NCBI GenBank assembly: GCA_002695115.1
Contig: NZOA01000050.1
Location: 1 to 9,353, forward strand
DNA length: 9,353 bases
Reading direction: 5' to 3'
Origin: Planctomycetota bacterium
GTDB taxonomy: Bacteria; Planctomycetota; UBA8108
A model generated the notes under the pieces. It was not told the origin of the DNA. It saw only the letters and a list, made by a program, of their open reading frames with translations, and did no database searches. Shown one piece after another: positions 1-5,727 of the stretch (positions are counted from its first letter, which is position 1; every line of letters begins with the position of its first letter). The position numbers and the translations under genes were made by a program.

Positions 1-85
1 CGTAGCCCGCCTTCTTGAAGAGAGAAAAGGTCGATTCCTGCAGGCTTCCCTTGGGAAGCCCCAGCTTGAGAATTTGATCAGACAT
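1..85 (-). CDS. hisG: ATP phosphoribosyltransferase, N-terminal fragment (cut by window edge)
   Basis: Only the first 28 codons are inside the window; the gene continues past base 1. The translation from the ATG at 85-83 contains LGLPKGSLQESTFSLF followed by KKAGY. This matches the N-terminus of HisG, which typically reads LxxALPKGRL followed by a helix ending in KKAG. HisG catalyses the first committed step of histidine synthesis, joining ATP and PRPP to form phosphoribosyl-ATP in the cytoplasm. A GGAG Shine-Dalgarno sits a few bases before the ATG (rc of 92-95). The fragment alone would be modest evidence, but the histidine-rich leader peptide and the terminator immediately upstream make the identity close to certain. 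Whether more his genes follow cannot be seen here. Confidence 0.93.
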   Translation of the reverse strand, partial: MSDQILKLGLPKGSLQESTFSLFKKAGY

Positions 86-95
86 TGGTAACTCC

Positions 96-128
96 AAAAA
101 AAAACCCGTAACCACGGTTACGGGGGCT
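96..128 (-). terminator. his attenuator: intrinsic terminator before hisG
   Basis: On the minus strand a perfect inverted repeat (arms 124-116 and 113-105, CCCGTAACC / GGTTACGGG) folds as an 8-bp stem with a four-base loop. It is followed directly by nine T's (104-96). It ends 10 bases before the hisG ATG and lies after the leader peptide, so it can stop transcription before hisG. The 5' arm is preceded by AGCCCCC (128-122). This can instead pair with GGGGGTT (172-166) inside the leader-peptide gene, giving an antiterminator of about 7 bp including one G-U pair. The stem, the T-run and the alternative pairing are visible; the switching is inferred. Confidence 0.9.
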
Positions 129-151
129 TTCAGCTCATGCTATGCACAATA

Positions 152-235
152 TCAGCAGACCTGCGAACCCCCCCTGGGCGAATGCCGCAAATGATGATGA
201 ACCGGGTGATGAAAAACGTGGAGAGTCTTGGTCAT
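152..235 (-). CDS. hisL: Histidine operon leader peptide
   Basis: This 27-codon minus-strand frame encodes MTKTLHVFHHPVHHHLRH and then SPRGGSQVC before a TGA stop. Seven of its 27 residues are histidine (positions 6, 9, 10, 13, 14, 15 and 18), against an expectation of well under one. A GAGGT Shine-Dalgarno (rc of 241-245) lies five bases before the ATG. It is placed between a near-consensus promoter and the terminator preceding hisG, exactly as in the enterobacterial his operon, whose leader has seven consecutive His codons. By that precedent, ribosome stalling at His codons when charged tRNA-His is scarce would free the G-run in codons 21-23 to form the antiterminator. Here the histidines are spread over three clusters instead of one run. 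It is too short for ordinary gene callers. Confidence 0.93.
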   Translation of the reverse strand: MTKTLHVFHHPVHHHLRHSPRGGSQVC

Positions 236-260
236 GCTTAACCTCTATGGTAAGCGGACG

Positions 261-288
261 ATTGTAGCACCTCGCGCCCCGGTGTCAA
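261..288 (-). promoter_or_regulatory. Sigma-70-type promoter of the his leader
   Basis: Read on the minus strand, TTGACA (288-283) and TACAAT (266-261) are separated by 16 bp, with TGC before the -10 (extended -10). The -35 is a perfect consensus match and the -10 matches five of six. The predicted start near 254 leaves about 19 bases before the hisL ATG, just enough for its Shine-Dalgarno. Confidence 0.87.
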
Positions 289-329
289 ACAACTGATCCC
301 CGCCACTCGATGAGAAGCGCCTCCAGGGC

Positions 330-335
330 TATAAT
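330..335 (+). promoter_or_regulatory. -10 element of the divergent plus-strand unit
   Basis: A perfect TATAAT lies 34 bases before the ATG at 369, followed by an AGGAGGA Shine-Dalgarno (354-360). No good -35 is seen: the best at 17-bp spacing, TCGATG (307-312), matches only three of six. The promoter is likely but may need an activator. Confidence 0.5.
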
Positions 336-368
336 GCCGCCTTATTTTCCACCAGGAGGAAGCAAACC

Positions 369-1382
369 ATGGCCCCCAGGCTGTATCTCGGGCTCAATCT
401 CAATTTCGCCAAGTATGTCTTCGGACGCCGACATACGATCGATCTGGCCCGTGATCAGCTTGGCCTCAGGCACCTCGAGATGGTGGCCGATAATGATTAT
501 GGTCCCGTGCTCTACAGCAGGTCTCCTGAAGCTTTCAGAGATTATCACCACCGGGTGGCTGAGCACGCAGCCGCCCGGGAGGTCAAGCTCGTCAGCGCTT
601 TTACGGTATACCGCGATGCCGGAGCGATCACCCACGCCAATAAAGAGATCCGCGAAAGCGCCTATATCTCGGGGCTTTCCATCATCGAACAGGCCGCCTG
701 CTATGGCGCCGAATTTGCTGGCCTCTCTCTCTTCACCATGAACCGGGAGGATTCTGAGGACCCCGAGCTCTACTCCAGGCTCTTTGATGAGGGAATGGAG
801 ATTTGGAAACGCTGGATGGAAGATGCCAGCCGGCTGGGAGTGCCCCGCCTCGTCGTTGAGATGGCCGCCTCCCACCGCGAGGGCTGCTCCAGCATATCCG
901 AGACCCGCCGTACACTCGACCTGCTGGGAAAACATCACGCGGAAAACCCCTCGAGCACGGCTCCCGTATGCCTCTGCTACGACACCGGGCACGGCATCAG
1001 CCCACAGGAGAGCCCCGACGACGGCGACCGGGATTACAACGCCTGGTTCGAGGCGTTCCCCGCCGAGACCTATGAGCTGCACCTCAAGCAGACCGACCCC
1101 GAATTCCTCGCTACCGGCCACTTCGAGGAGGGAACCGGGTTCATCGACCCCCTCGAGGTGCTGCGGACGCTGAGCGACAAGATCACCGTCCCCGAGGTCT
1201 ACATGTTCCTCGAGATACCCGGCAAGCGGGGCCGTACGCTCGGTGAGGATCGCAATATCGAAGAACACAAGGCCTCCATCGCGGTCATCGAGACCGCGCT
1301 GGAGAAGCTGGGATATGAAAAAGACGAGACCGACGGTGGCTGGGACCTGCGGGAAGAAGCGCCGCGAGGTACTGGAAGCTGA
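369..1382 (+). CDS. Sugar-phosphate isomerase/epimerase-like TIM-barrel protein
   Basis: The 337-residue product has the layout of the xylose-isomerase-like / AP-endonuclease-2 TIM-barrel superfamily, whose members isomerise or epimerise sugars and sugar phosphates with a divalent metal. Candidate metal or catalytic residues fall on successive strand ends in the usual order: E164 (LVVEMA), D205 and H208 (CYDTGHG), H238 (YELHLKQTD) and E282 (FLEIPGK). No signal peptide is visible, so it should be cytoplasmic. The start is fixed by AGGAGGA (354-360) eight bases before the ATG. A long minus-strand open frame over the same DNA (342-1268) is a shadow. It is 85 bases from, and in the same direction as, the RraA-like gene, so the two probably share a pathway. 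The substrate cannot be read from sequence; a short-chain ketose phosphate or sugar acid is a guess. Confidence 0.8.
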   Translation: MAPRLYLGLNLNFAKYVFGRRHTIDLARDQLGLRHLEMVADNDYGPVLYSRSPEAFRDYHHRVAEHAAAREVKLVSAFTVYRDAGAITHANKEIRESAYISGLSIIEQAACYGAEFAGLSLFTMNREDSEDPELYSRLFDEGMEIWKRWMEDASRLGVPRLVVEMAASHREGCSSISETRRTLDLLGKHHAENPSSTAPVCLCYDTGHGISPQESPDDGDRDYNAWFEAFPAETYELHLKQTDPEFLATGHFEEGTGFIDPLEVLRTLSDKITVPEVYMFLEIPGKRGRTLGEDRNIEEHKASIAVIETALEKLGYEKDETDGGWDLREEAPRGTGS

Positions 1383-1467
1383 GCATCACCTTCGCCTCCA
1401 CCACTGGGCGGCCCGGACCCGGTCGAAAAACATACTGTAAAAAACAGCAACACCCCTGGAGAAACCA

Positions 1468-2205
1468 ATGGCACCCATCGACCCCGAGATCCTGGAAAAG
1501 CTGCGACAATACGACACCCCCACCGTGCTCAACGTCATCGAGCTTTTCGAGGTCCGCCCCCGGCACGAAGGTTTCCTCAACGGCGAGATCAAGGCCTGCT
1601 TCCCCGAGATGGGACCCATCGTCGGCTACGCGAGCACTGCGACCTTCCAGAGCGCCACCGAACCGGCAGAAGGCGATGCCTACTCCAATCTCGCCGACCA
1701 GGTAGGCGCCTTCGAAAAAGACCTGCCGGCCCCGCGCATCGTGGTATTCCAGGACATCGACCCCGAGCCCTGCGGCGCCACCTTCGGAGAGGTCATGTGC
1801 ACGGTCTACCAGAACTTCGGCTGCGTGGGGCTCATCACCTCGGGCGGAGCCAGGGACCTTGACCAGGTGCGAGAGCTTGGATTCCCCTGCTGGTCGTCCT
1901 CCGTCATCTCCTCCCATGCCTGGTGCAGAATTGTCGACACCCACGTCCCGGTGAAGGTCGGCGGTTGCGACATCCAGACTGGAGATCTCCTTCACGCCGA
2001 CTGTAACGGCGTGGCGATCGTTCCTGTTGAGCTGGCCGCGGAAATAGCGCTCGGCTGCGAGCTCCTGGCGGAAGCCGAAGAAGGCGTCATGGGCTACGCC
2101 CGCTCGGAGAATCCCGATGCCGAGGGCCTGAAACAGGCCTACGAGGCGACAAAGGAGGCGTTTGAGGCGATTCCCGGCGAGGTGAAGCGCCGCCTCAGCG
2201 ACTGA
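1468..2205 (+). CDS. RraA / 4-hydroxy-4-methyl-2-oxoglutarate aldolase-like protein
   Basis: The 245-residue product matches the RraA-like fold family. It starts with a helix reading LRQYDTPTVLNVIE, has GEVMCTVYQNFGCVGLITSG (107-126) leading into GARD (127-130), and later GDLLHADCNGVAIVP (172-186). The R129-D130 pair is the signature of the class II pyruvate aldolase branch, where it helps bind the divalent metal and substrate. Members cleave 4-hydroxy-4-methyl-2-oxoglutarate or related 2-oxo acids to pyruvate, or decarboxylate oxaloacetate; a smaller branch inhibits RNase E. The usual D in the TDG that precedes ARD is serine here. At 245 residues it is longer than E. coli RraA (about 160), with a helical C-terminal extension (about 188-245). 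The start has GGAG (1458-1461) at good spacing. The TIM-barrel neighbour suggests a metabolic role over RNase control. Confidence 0.85.
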   Translation: MAPIDPEILEKLRQYDTPTVLNVIELFEVRPRHEGFLNGEIKACFPEMGPIVGYASTATFQSATEPAEGDAYSNLADQVGAFEKDLPAPRIVVFQDIDPEPCGATFGEVMCTVYQNFGCVGLITSGGARDLDQVRELGFPCWSSSVISSHAWCRIVDTHVPVKVGGCDIQTGDLLHADCNGVAIVPVELAAEIALGCELLAEAEEGVMGYARSENPDAEGLKQAYEATKEAFEAIPGEVKRRLSD

Positions 2206-2226
2206 GCCCGCCCGAAAACTGGGCGT

Positions 2227-2267
2227 AAAAAAAGAGACCGGGAAGGAGAAGTCTCCATCCCGGTCTC
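2227..2267 (-). terminator. Strong intrinsic terminator of the porin-like gene
   Basis: A perfect 10-bp stem (2234-2243 GAGACCGGGA with 2258-2267) is extended, after one A/A mismatch, by a 5-bp inner stem (2245-2249 with 2252-2256). Read on the minus strand it is followed by seven T's (2233-2227), so it ends transcription of the gene whose stop is at 2307. On the plus strand no T-run follows, so it is a weaker stop for the convergent RraA-like gene, though the stem may still stabilise that mRNA's end. Confidence 0.85.
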
Positions 2268-2275
2268 CACTGGTC

Positions 2276-2304
2276 GATTCAGCTTTGAATCACCCCCTGG
2301 GGGT
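2276..2304. repeat. Two adjacent short inverted repeats between convergent genes
   Basis: GATTCA-gctt-TGAATC (2276-2291) is followed immediately by ACCCCC-T-GGGGGT (2292-2304), just outside the porin stop codon. Together with the terminator and CGCCC/GGGCG (2209-2213 / 2221-2225), the 100-bp gap is almost entirely self-complementary. They probably add to transcript-end folding; no other role is visible. Confidence 0.5.
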
Positions 2305-2306
2305 CA

Positions 2307-3401
2307 TTAGAAGCTGGTGACCAGGTTCAGGTTGAGCGAGCTCTGGTTGTCTTCGTCAGCATCACCGCCAAGCCCTTCATCACTGTCACGGTCCCAGCGA
2401 TACTCGATCCTCATGAGAAGGTTGTCGGAAGCCTGGTAGCCGAGAGTCGAGGTGACTCCCCACTCGTTACCATTGTTACTTCCGGCATCGTAATTCCCAT
2501 AGCGGACGGCGAGATACCAGTTCTTGGTCGAGCCGTCGTCACCGAGAAGGGGAAGACCGAAGTCATAGCGCGCACCGGTGGAGAAACCGAACTCATCGTC
2601 CTCACCCCATACGAGGTGACCGGCGATGGTGGTGTCGCCGAGGAGACTGACCACATCGGCCAGGGCACCGGGGACATCCATGCTGACGCCAAGATCGAAG
2701 GTGGTGTCATCATTCGCACCAGCATCGTGAAGAACGTTGAGGCCGAGGTCGATACCGGCAAGACCGGCGTAGTCGATACCGACGAGCCATGAGGGACTAT
2801 TGCCATCGGCGTTGACCAGGCCCAGACGGCCAGAGGCGACAGCGCCATCAGCGCCGGAAACGATAGCTCTCTCGACCATGACACCCGTGTGGGCGACCGG
2901 GTCGGTGTTCTGGCTAACGTGACCGCGCGTGACGTGGTCGTTGCCGTTACCGTAGATGGACTCGCCGCCGAGAGGACTCTCGAAACGACCGAGGGTCAGC
3001 TTGCCACCGGAGAGACCGGGGATGCCGGCGGGAAGAACCCACTGGACATTGGCGTTGGTGAAAGCGAAATCATCGCTACCACCAAGGGCAGCGGATTCAT
3101 CTCCGTAAACGAAAGTCACGCGATGGCCGACACTCTTGTCGCCGCCAGCGCCGCTGTTCAGATCGAGACCGATCTGGTTGACGCCGAACGTGTTGTTGTC
3201 ATTGCCGCCCCTGCGATCACCAGCCTGTATACCATCAAAGTCATGGCCCCAGCCGGCTTCGGCCCAACCAGTTACCGGGGTGCCCGTGAGCTGGCCCAGC
3301 ATGGACGAGTTCAGCAGTGAACTCTCATCCGCGACAACACTCGAAGTACTGAACGCCATGGCGATCAGAAGTCCCAATCCCGTAAGTCCTATACGATTCA
3401 T
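2307..3401 (-). CDS. Outer-membrane beta-barrel (porin-like) protein
   Basis: The 364-residue product begins with a clear Sec signal peptide (MNRIGLTGLGLLIAMAFSTS, cut likely after VVA at residue 24). It continues as Gly/Asp/Asn-rich alternating strands such as VTGWAEAGWGHDFDG, LTLGRFESPLGGE and NWYLAVRYGNYDAG, and ends in LNLNLVTSF with the terminal Phe typical of outer-membrane barrels recognised by BamA. The GWAEAGWGHDF...NTFGVNQIGLDL opening resembles the beta-barrel porin-2 (BBP2/OmpL-like) family, which is my preferred but unverified assignment. It would sit in the outer membrane as a diffusion channel; substrate unknown. AGGAAGGA (rc of 3409-3416) fixes the start. It is monocistronic here, with its own terminator, and lies downstream of a long non-coding leader region. 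A substrate shared with the TIM-barrel/RraA pair is possible but untested. Confidence 0.8.
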   Translation of the reverse strand: MNRIGLTGLGLLIAMAFSTSSVVADESSLLNSSMLGQLTGTPVTGWAEAGWGHDFDGIQAGDRRGGNDNNTFGVNQIGLDLNSGAGGDKSVGHRVTFVYGDESAALGGSDDFAFTNANVQWVLPAGIPGLSGGKLTLGRFESPLGGESIYGNGNDHVTRGHVSQNTDPVAHTGVMVERAIVSGADGAVASGRLGLVNADGNSPSWLVGIDYAGLAGIDLGLNVLHDAGANDDTTFDLGVSMDVPGALADVVSLLGDTTIAGHLVWGEDDEFGFSTGARYDFGLPLLGDDGSTKNWYLAVRYGNYDAGSNNGNEWGVTSTLGYQASDNLLMRIEYRWDRDSDEGLGGDADEDNQSSLNLNLVTSF

Positions 3402-3605
3402 ATTCGTATCCTTCCTTTAAACTTAAAACCGAGGCCGTCACTTGAAGACCTCATCACACGTTTACAAAATTGCGGTCCCGCCCCTGTAGCGAAACCTTTC
3501 CTGGCATACTAAGTTCTTTTTGTTCTTTAGCCTCCCTGACTATCCGGCCCTCCTGTGTACCTGTTTTTTGTTTTTATTACTCTTTAATTACCCCTGGCGG
3601 GCTTT

Positions 3606-3651
3606 GCGGCTTATTTGCATCAGGCAAATCTCCCTGATTCACGCAAGCCGC
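3606..3651 (-). repeat. Nested inverted repeat with pseudoknot or switch potential
   Basis: An outer 7-bp stem (GCGGCTT 3606-3612 with AAGCCGC 3645-3651) directly abuts an inner 6-bp stem (ATTTGC 3613-3618 with GCAAAT 3624-3629, five-base loop ATCAG). The loop is also complementary to CTGAT at 3634-3638 in the remaining linker. So the 46 bases can form a compact pseudoknot, or swap to a rival hairpin ATCAGG/CCTGAT on the minus-strand transcript. It lies about 205-250 bases upstream of the porin start. It could equally be a DNA operator: ATTTGC-N5-GCAAAT is a good dyad. The strand given assumes the porin leader. Confidence 0.45.
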
Positions 3652-3964
3652 CCCCAGCCTAGGGCGAAATTCCAAATCTATCTGATCAAGAGCTGAAATC
3701 TACTCTCAATTGTCTCTCTCTGGTTCGTTCGAAGCCTCAGTACGAAATACGCACCGAGAACTGACTCTTCCACCTGGAAGCCGGGCCGCATGCCCGTCCA
3801 AAGTCTGCGGCGATTCAAACTGTCTACAGTTTCACTCGCTCTTGGAGTCTCTCTCCTCGAACCTGACCTCCCCGGCTGTTCAGCCGTCTGGAGATCACTC
3901 TGTCACACGCTCCCTCGAGCACTCTGCTTGCCCGAGACGCTCAGCCGGAGTCCTTCTTTCGACC

Positions 3965-3986
3965 AGGGCGAAAAACCGCCCTTTTC
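3965..3986 (+). terminator. Terminator-like hairpin in the intergenic region
   Basis: AGGGCG-aaaaac-CGCCCT (3965-3970 / 3977-3982) is a perfect 6-bp GC-rich stem followed by TTTC and further pyrimidines. It could end a short plus-strand RNA from the preceding hairpin-rich segment. The T-run is short, so the call is tentative. Confidence 0.4.
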
Positions 3987-4091
3987 TCTACTCCTGCTGA
4001 ATTAGCTTCGCATCCTGCCTGCAGAACAGACCTGTTGCAAGCCTCAAAATCAGTTTTCTTAATTTTCCGTATAGAGGCTTTATCGTCACTT

Positions 4092-4114
4092 AAATGCTTT
4101 AGAATTAAGCATTT
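4092..4114. repeat. 8-bp inverted repeat in AT-rich segment
   Basis: AAATGCTT (4092-4099) and AAGCATTT (4107-4114) are perfectly complementary around a seven-base loop. There is no T-run on either side that would make a clear terminator; it may be a protein-binding dyad or a stem in an RNA. Function unknown. Confidence 0.35.
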
Positions 4115-4163
4115 TGGGAATTTCACCCGCCTGAATACCTGAAACCAGCATATCTTCGGTGTT

Positions 4164-4192
4164 TTGAGCCGGAAAGTCGTTATTCTGATAAT
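4164..4192 (+). promoter_or_regulatory. Possible plus-strand promoter
   Basis: TTGAGC (4164-4169, four of six to consensus) and GATAAT (4187-4192, five of six) are 17 bp apart. A start near 4199 would give either a leader of about 275 bases for the gene at 4474 or, if the hairpin at 4381-4418 terminates, an RNA of about 220 bases. Confidence 0.35.
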
Positions 4193-4380
4193 AGAAGCCG
4201 GTTTGAGACCTTATAGGATAATTGGGACAAGCTGGCCGGACTTGAAGGGCAGGAACCTGCATCCAGGGTAAAAACTACTGATACTGTGAGATCAAAAACC
4301 TCTGAATTACCGGAACAAAACTGCTGGCGACTACCGAAAGCGACGAAAATCAGCAGAAAACCCGAACCTTACCGCGTCTG

Positions 4381-4420
4381 AAAGGAGGATACGGCGGCTT
4401 TCAGCCGGCGAATCCTTTTT
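4381..4420 (+). terminator. Terminator-like hairpin overlapping the next promoter
   Basis: AAAGGA (4381-4386) pairs with TCCTTT (4413-4418), enclosing CGGC-tttca-GCCG (4395-4398 / 4404-4407); T's continue to 4420. It could stop read-through from upstream before the -10 element at 4422. The stem has a large internal loop, so its strength is uncertain. Confidence 0.35.
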
Positions 4421-4421
4421 A

Positions 4422-4427
4422 TATAAT
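4422..4427 (+). promoter_or_regulatory. -10 element before the exported-protein gene
   Basis: A perfect TATAAT 46 bases before the ATG at 4474. No convincing -35 exists at 16-18 bp spacing (nearest TTTCAG, 4399-4404). It overlaps the upstream in-frame ATG at 4426, which argues that translation starts at 4474. Confidence 0.45.
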
Positions 4428-4473
4428 GAGGTTCCCTAGGTGGGGCAACAGAATCGGATATCGAGGAATAACG

Positions 4474-5727
4474 ATGAAATCAGCACCTTATCAGTGCTTC
4501 TGCGTCCTGACACTCTCCCTGACGATTTTCTGCCAGAGCGGTCTGTGCCTGGATGGAGAGAAACCGACAAAGAAGAAAGAGGCCTCCTCCCCCGCGGCAA
4601 AGACGGCCGGATGGGAAATACCCTGGCTGCAGGGTACGAGCTTGAGCAAGGGCACTATTGTCATCAAACGTTTCGGGCGGCTGCAGCGAAACGAGATCTG
4701 GGATCCCCCGCCCGGTTACGACATCGGCGGAATCGACTACCTCGCCAACACGGTCCTGGCCCTCGACGAGAAATCCTACGAGGGATCTCCAGCCGTCCAG
4801 AAAGACATCCGGGAGATGAAGAGCTACGCCTACTTTTACAGGGCCCGCTCGCGTGGAAGAAAGATCGACGCTGAGAATCCATCCAGGGAGAAACTCGAGG
4901 GCGTAAAGGACGACCTGAGAAAAGCTGTCGCGCTCGGCTACACCAACCACCTCGAGATCCTCGGCTCGAAGAAAGAGCTCCACCTCATCTTCGACCACGC
5001 CGACTTCAAGGAGCTCATCAGGGACCTTGCGGAGAAAGCCTTCAAGCGAATCCGCGACGGCTATGCAAAGCAGGTCACCGACGGCTTCGCCCTCTTCGCC
5101 AGGGCCGGGGAGAAGAGCTGGAAGCCTGATCTCAAGACGGCCGGCGGCGATGCCTTCTGGCCCGCGGAGTCACCAGCCATCGTCGTCCTCTCCCGCATCC
5201 ATCACGATGGCTACAATAAGTTCATCGGACGTATCGAGAAGCTCGCCGAGACCAAGGGCGCCAAGCCGGCGCTGCGCACAGCCTTCTACCAGATGAAGGC
5301 TGACAATAAGGCGCGCCTCGCGCAGACCGCCAGCTACGTCACAACGCTCGGCACCACATCGCCTTATTGCGTGATCGATCGAGGCCAGTACAGGACTCTT
5401 CGTGAGACTCTCAAGGACCGCTACGAGGAGGGCTCGGCTAAGGATGGAAAGAAAGCCGTGTTCGACATCTTCCAGCCGGTCGTGATCTTCTTCGACTCCG
5501 CCGGCATCCCTATCTACCAGACCAACGGGGTGCTCGAGGACTGGCAGATTGAAGCCGTCCTCGATGGCTTCACCGCCGCGACCGCCTCAGCACCGGTGAA
5601 AGAATCCGAAAAAGCCACGCCGCCGGCCAAGGAACCCGGGAAGCCGGCAGAAGCGGAAAAGCCCGCTGAAGCTGAGCCCCCTGCCGAAGCCGAGAAAGCA
5701 AAAACTCCCGAGTCTTCAGACAACTGA
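4474..5727 (+). CDS. Exported protein with TPR-like and possible thioredoxin-fold regions
   Basis: I do not recognise this family. From the ATG at 4474 the product is 417 residues. That start has GAGGA (4463-4467) six bases before it and gives a clean signal peptide (MKSAPYQCFCVLTLSLTIFC); the in-frame ATG at 4426 lies in the -10 box and would bury the signal. Residues about 89-190 are helical with a TPR-like pattern (AYFYRARSRG, then DLRKAVALGYTNHLEIL and a DHADFKELI end). Residues about 234-366 alternate strands and helices (PAIVVLSRIHH ... QPVVIFFDSAGIPIYQTNGV), which could be a thioredoxin-like fold, but no CxxC is present. The last 45 residues are Pro/Ala/Glu/Lys-rich, with PAEAE occurring three times. 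No lipobox is clear, so it is probably periplasmic. It is transcribed alone and ends at its own terminator. Confidence 0.72.
   Translation: MKSAPYQCFCVLTLSLTIFCQSGLCLDGEKPTKKKEASSPAAKTAGWEIPWLQGTSLSKGTIVIKRFGRLQRNEIWDPPPGYDIGGIDYLANTVLALDEKSYEGSPAVQKDIREMKSYAYFYRARSRGRKIDAENPSREKLEGVKDDLRKAVALGYTNHLEILGSKKELHLIFDHADFKELIRDLAEKAFKRIRDGYAKQVTDGFALFARAGEKSWKPDLKTAGGDAFWPAESPAIVVLSRIHHDGYNKFIGRIEKLAETKGAKPALRTAFYQMKADNKARLAQTASYVTTLGTTSPYCVIDRGQYRTLRETLKDRYEEGSAKDGKKAVFDIFQPVVIFFDSAGIPIYQTNGVLEDWQIEAVLDGFTAATASAPVKESEKATPPAKEPGKPAEAEKPAEAEPPAEAEKAKTPESSDN

Larger units (their letters stand above)
3402..4473. other. About 1.07-kb region without a credible gene
   Basis: This stretch lies between the divergent porin-like gene and the exported-protein gene at 4474. 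Its open frames (for example 3710-4000 plus and 3941-4126 minus) lack Shine-Dalgarno sites and plausible protein composition. It is visibly less GC-rich than the flanking genes, with AT-rich patches (3570-3595, 4050-4130) and a pyrimidine-rich plus strand at 3700-3960. It holds many small perfect inverted repeats: 3782-3796, 3817-3832, 3873-3886, 3909-3920, 4249-4260 and 4321/4356, beside those listed separately. No tRNA, tmRNA, RNase P or known riboswitch signature was recognised. It may contain a non-coding RNA, long untranslated leaders or a decayed gene. Confidence 0.6.

Noticed and set aside
342..1268. 308-codon minus-strand open frame
   Set aside because: It is antisense to the TIM-barrel gene, has no Shine-Dalgarno and lacks recognisable motifs. 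The plus-strand frame has a strong Shine-Dalgarno and intact catalytic residues, so this is a shadow of GC-rich codon use.
1285..1995. 236-codon minus-strand open frame
   Set aside because: It runs across the intergenic gap and is antisense to the RraA-like gene, whose family motifs are clear; no supporting start signal.
3402..3700. Known riboswitch (cobalamin, TPP, fluoride) in the porin leader
   Set aside because: I looked for the conserved boxes of these classes and found none; only generic stem pairing is present.
3720..3745. TTCGAAG/TTCGAAC resembling a tRNA T-loop
   Set aside because: The flanking five bases do not pair, and no acceptor, D or anticodon stems are found on either strand.
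3710..4000. 96-codon plus-strand frame in the gene desert, with an overlapping 71-codon frame
   Set aside because: No Shine-Dalgarno, Ser-rich composition without structure, and it runs into a terminator-like hairpin. It is more likely non-coding sequence.
3941..4126. 61-codon minus-strand frame
   Set aside because: It has a lysine/arginine-rich, patternless product, no Shine-Dalgarno and no partner gene.
4168..4185. GGAAAGTC resembling the conserved 5' segment of RNase P RNA
   Set aside because: The surrounding GAGGAAAGTCC context and the later conserved ACAGAA segment are missing.
4426..4473. Upstream ATG extending the exported protein by 16 residues
   Set aside because: It lies inside the TATAAT -10 box, has no Shine-Dalgarno and would displace the signal peptide from the N-terminus.
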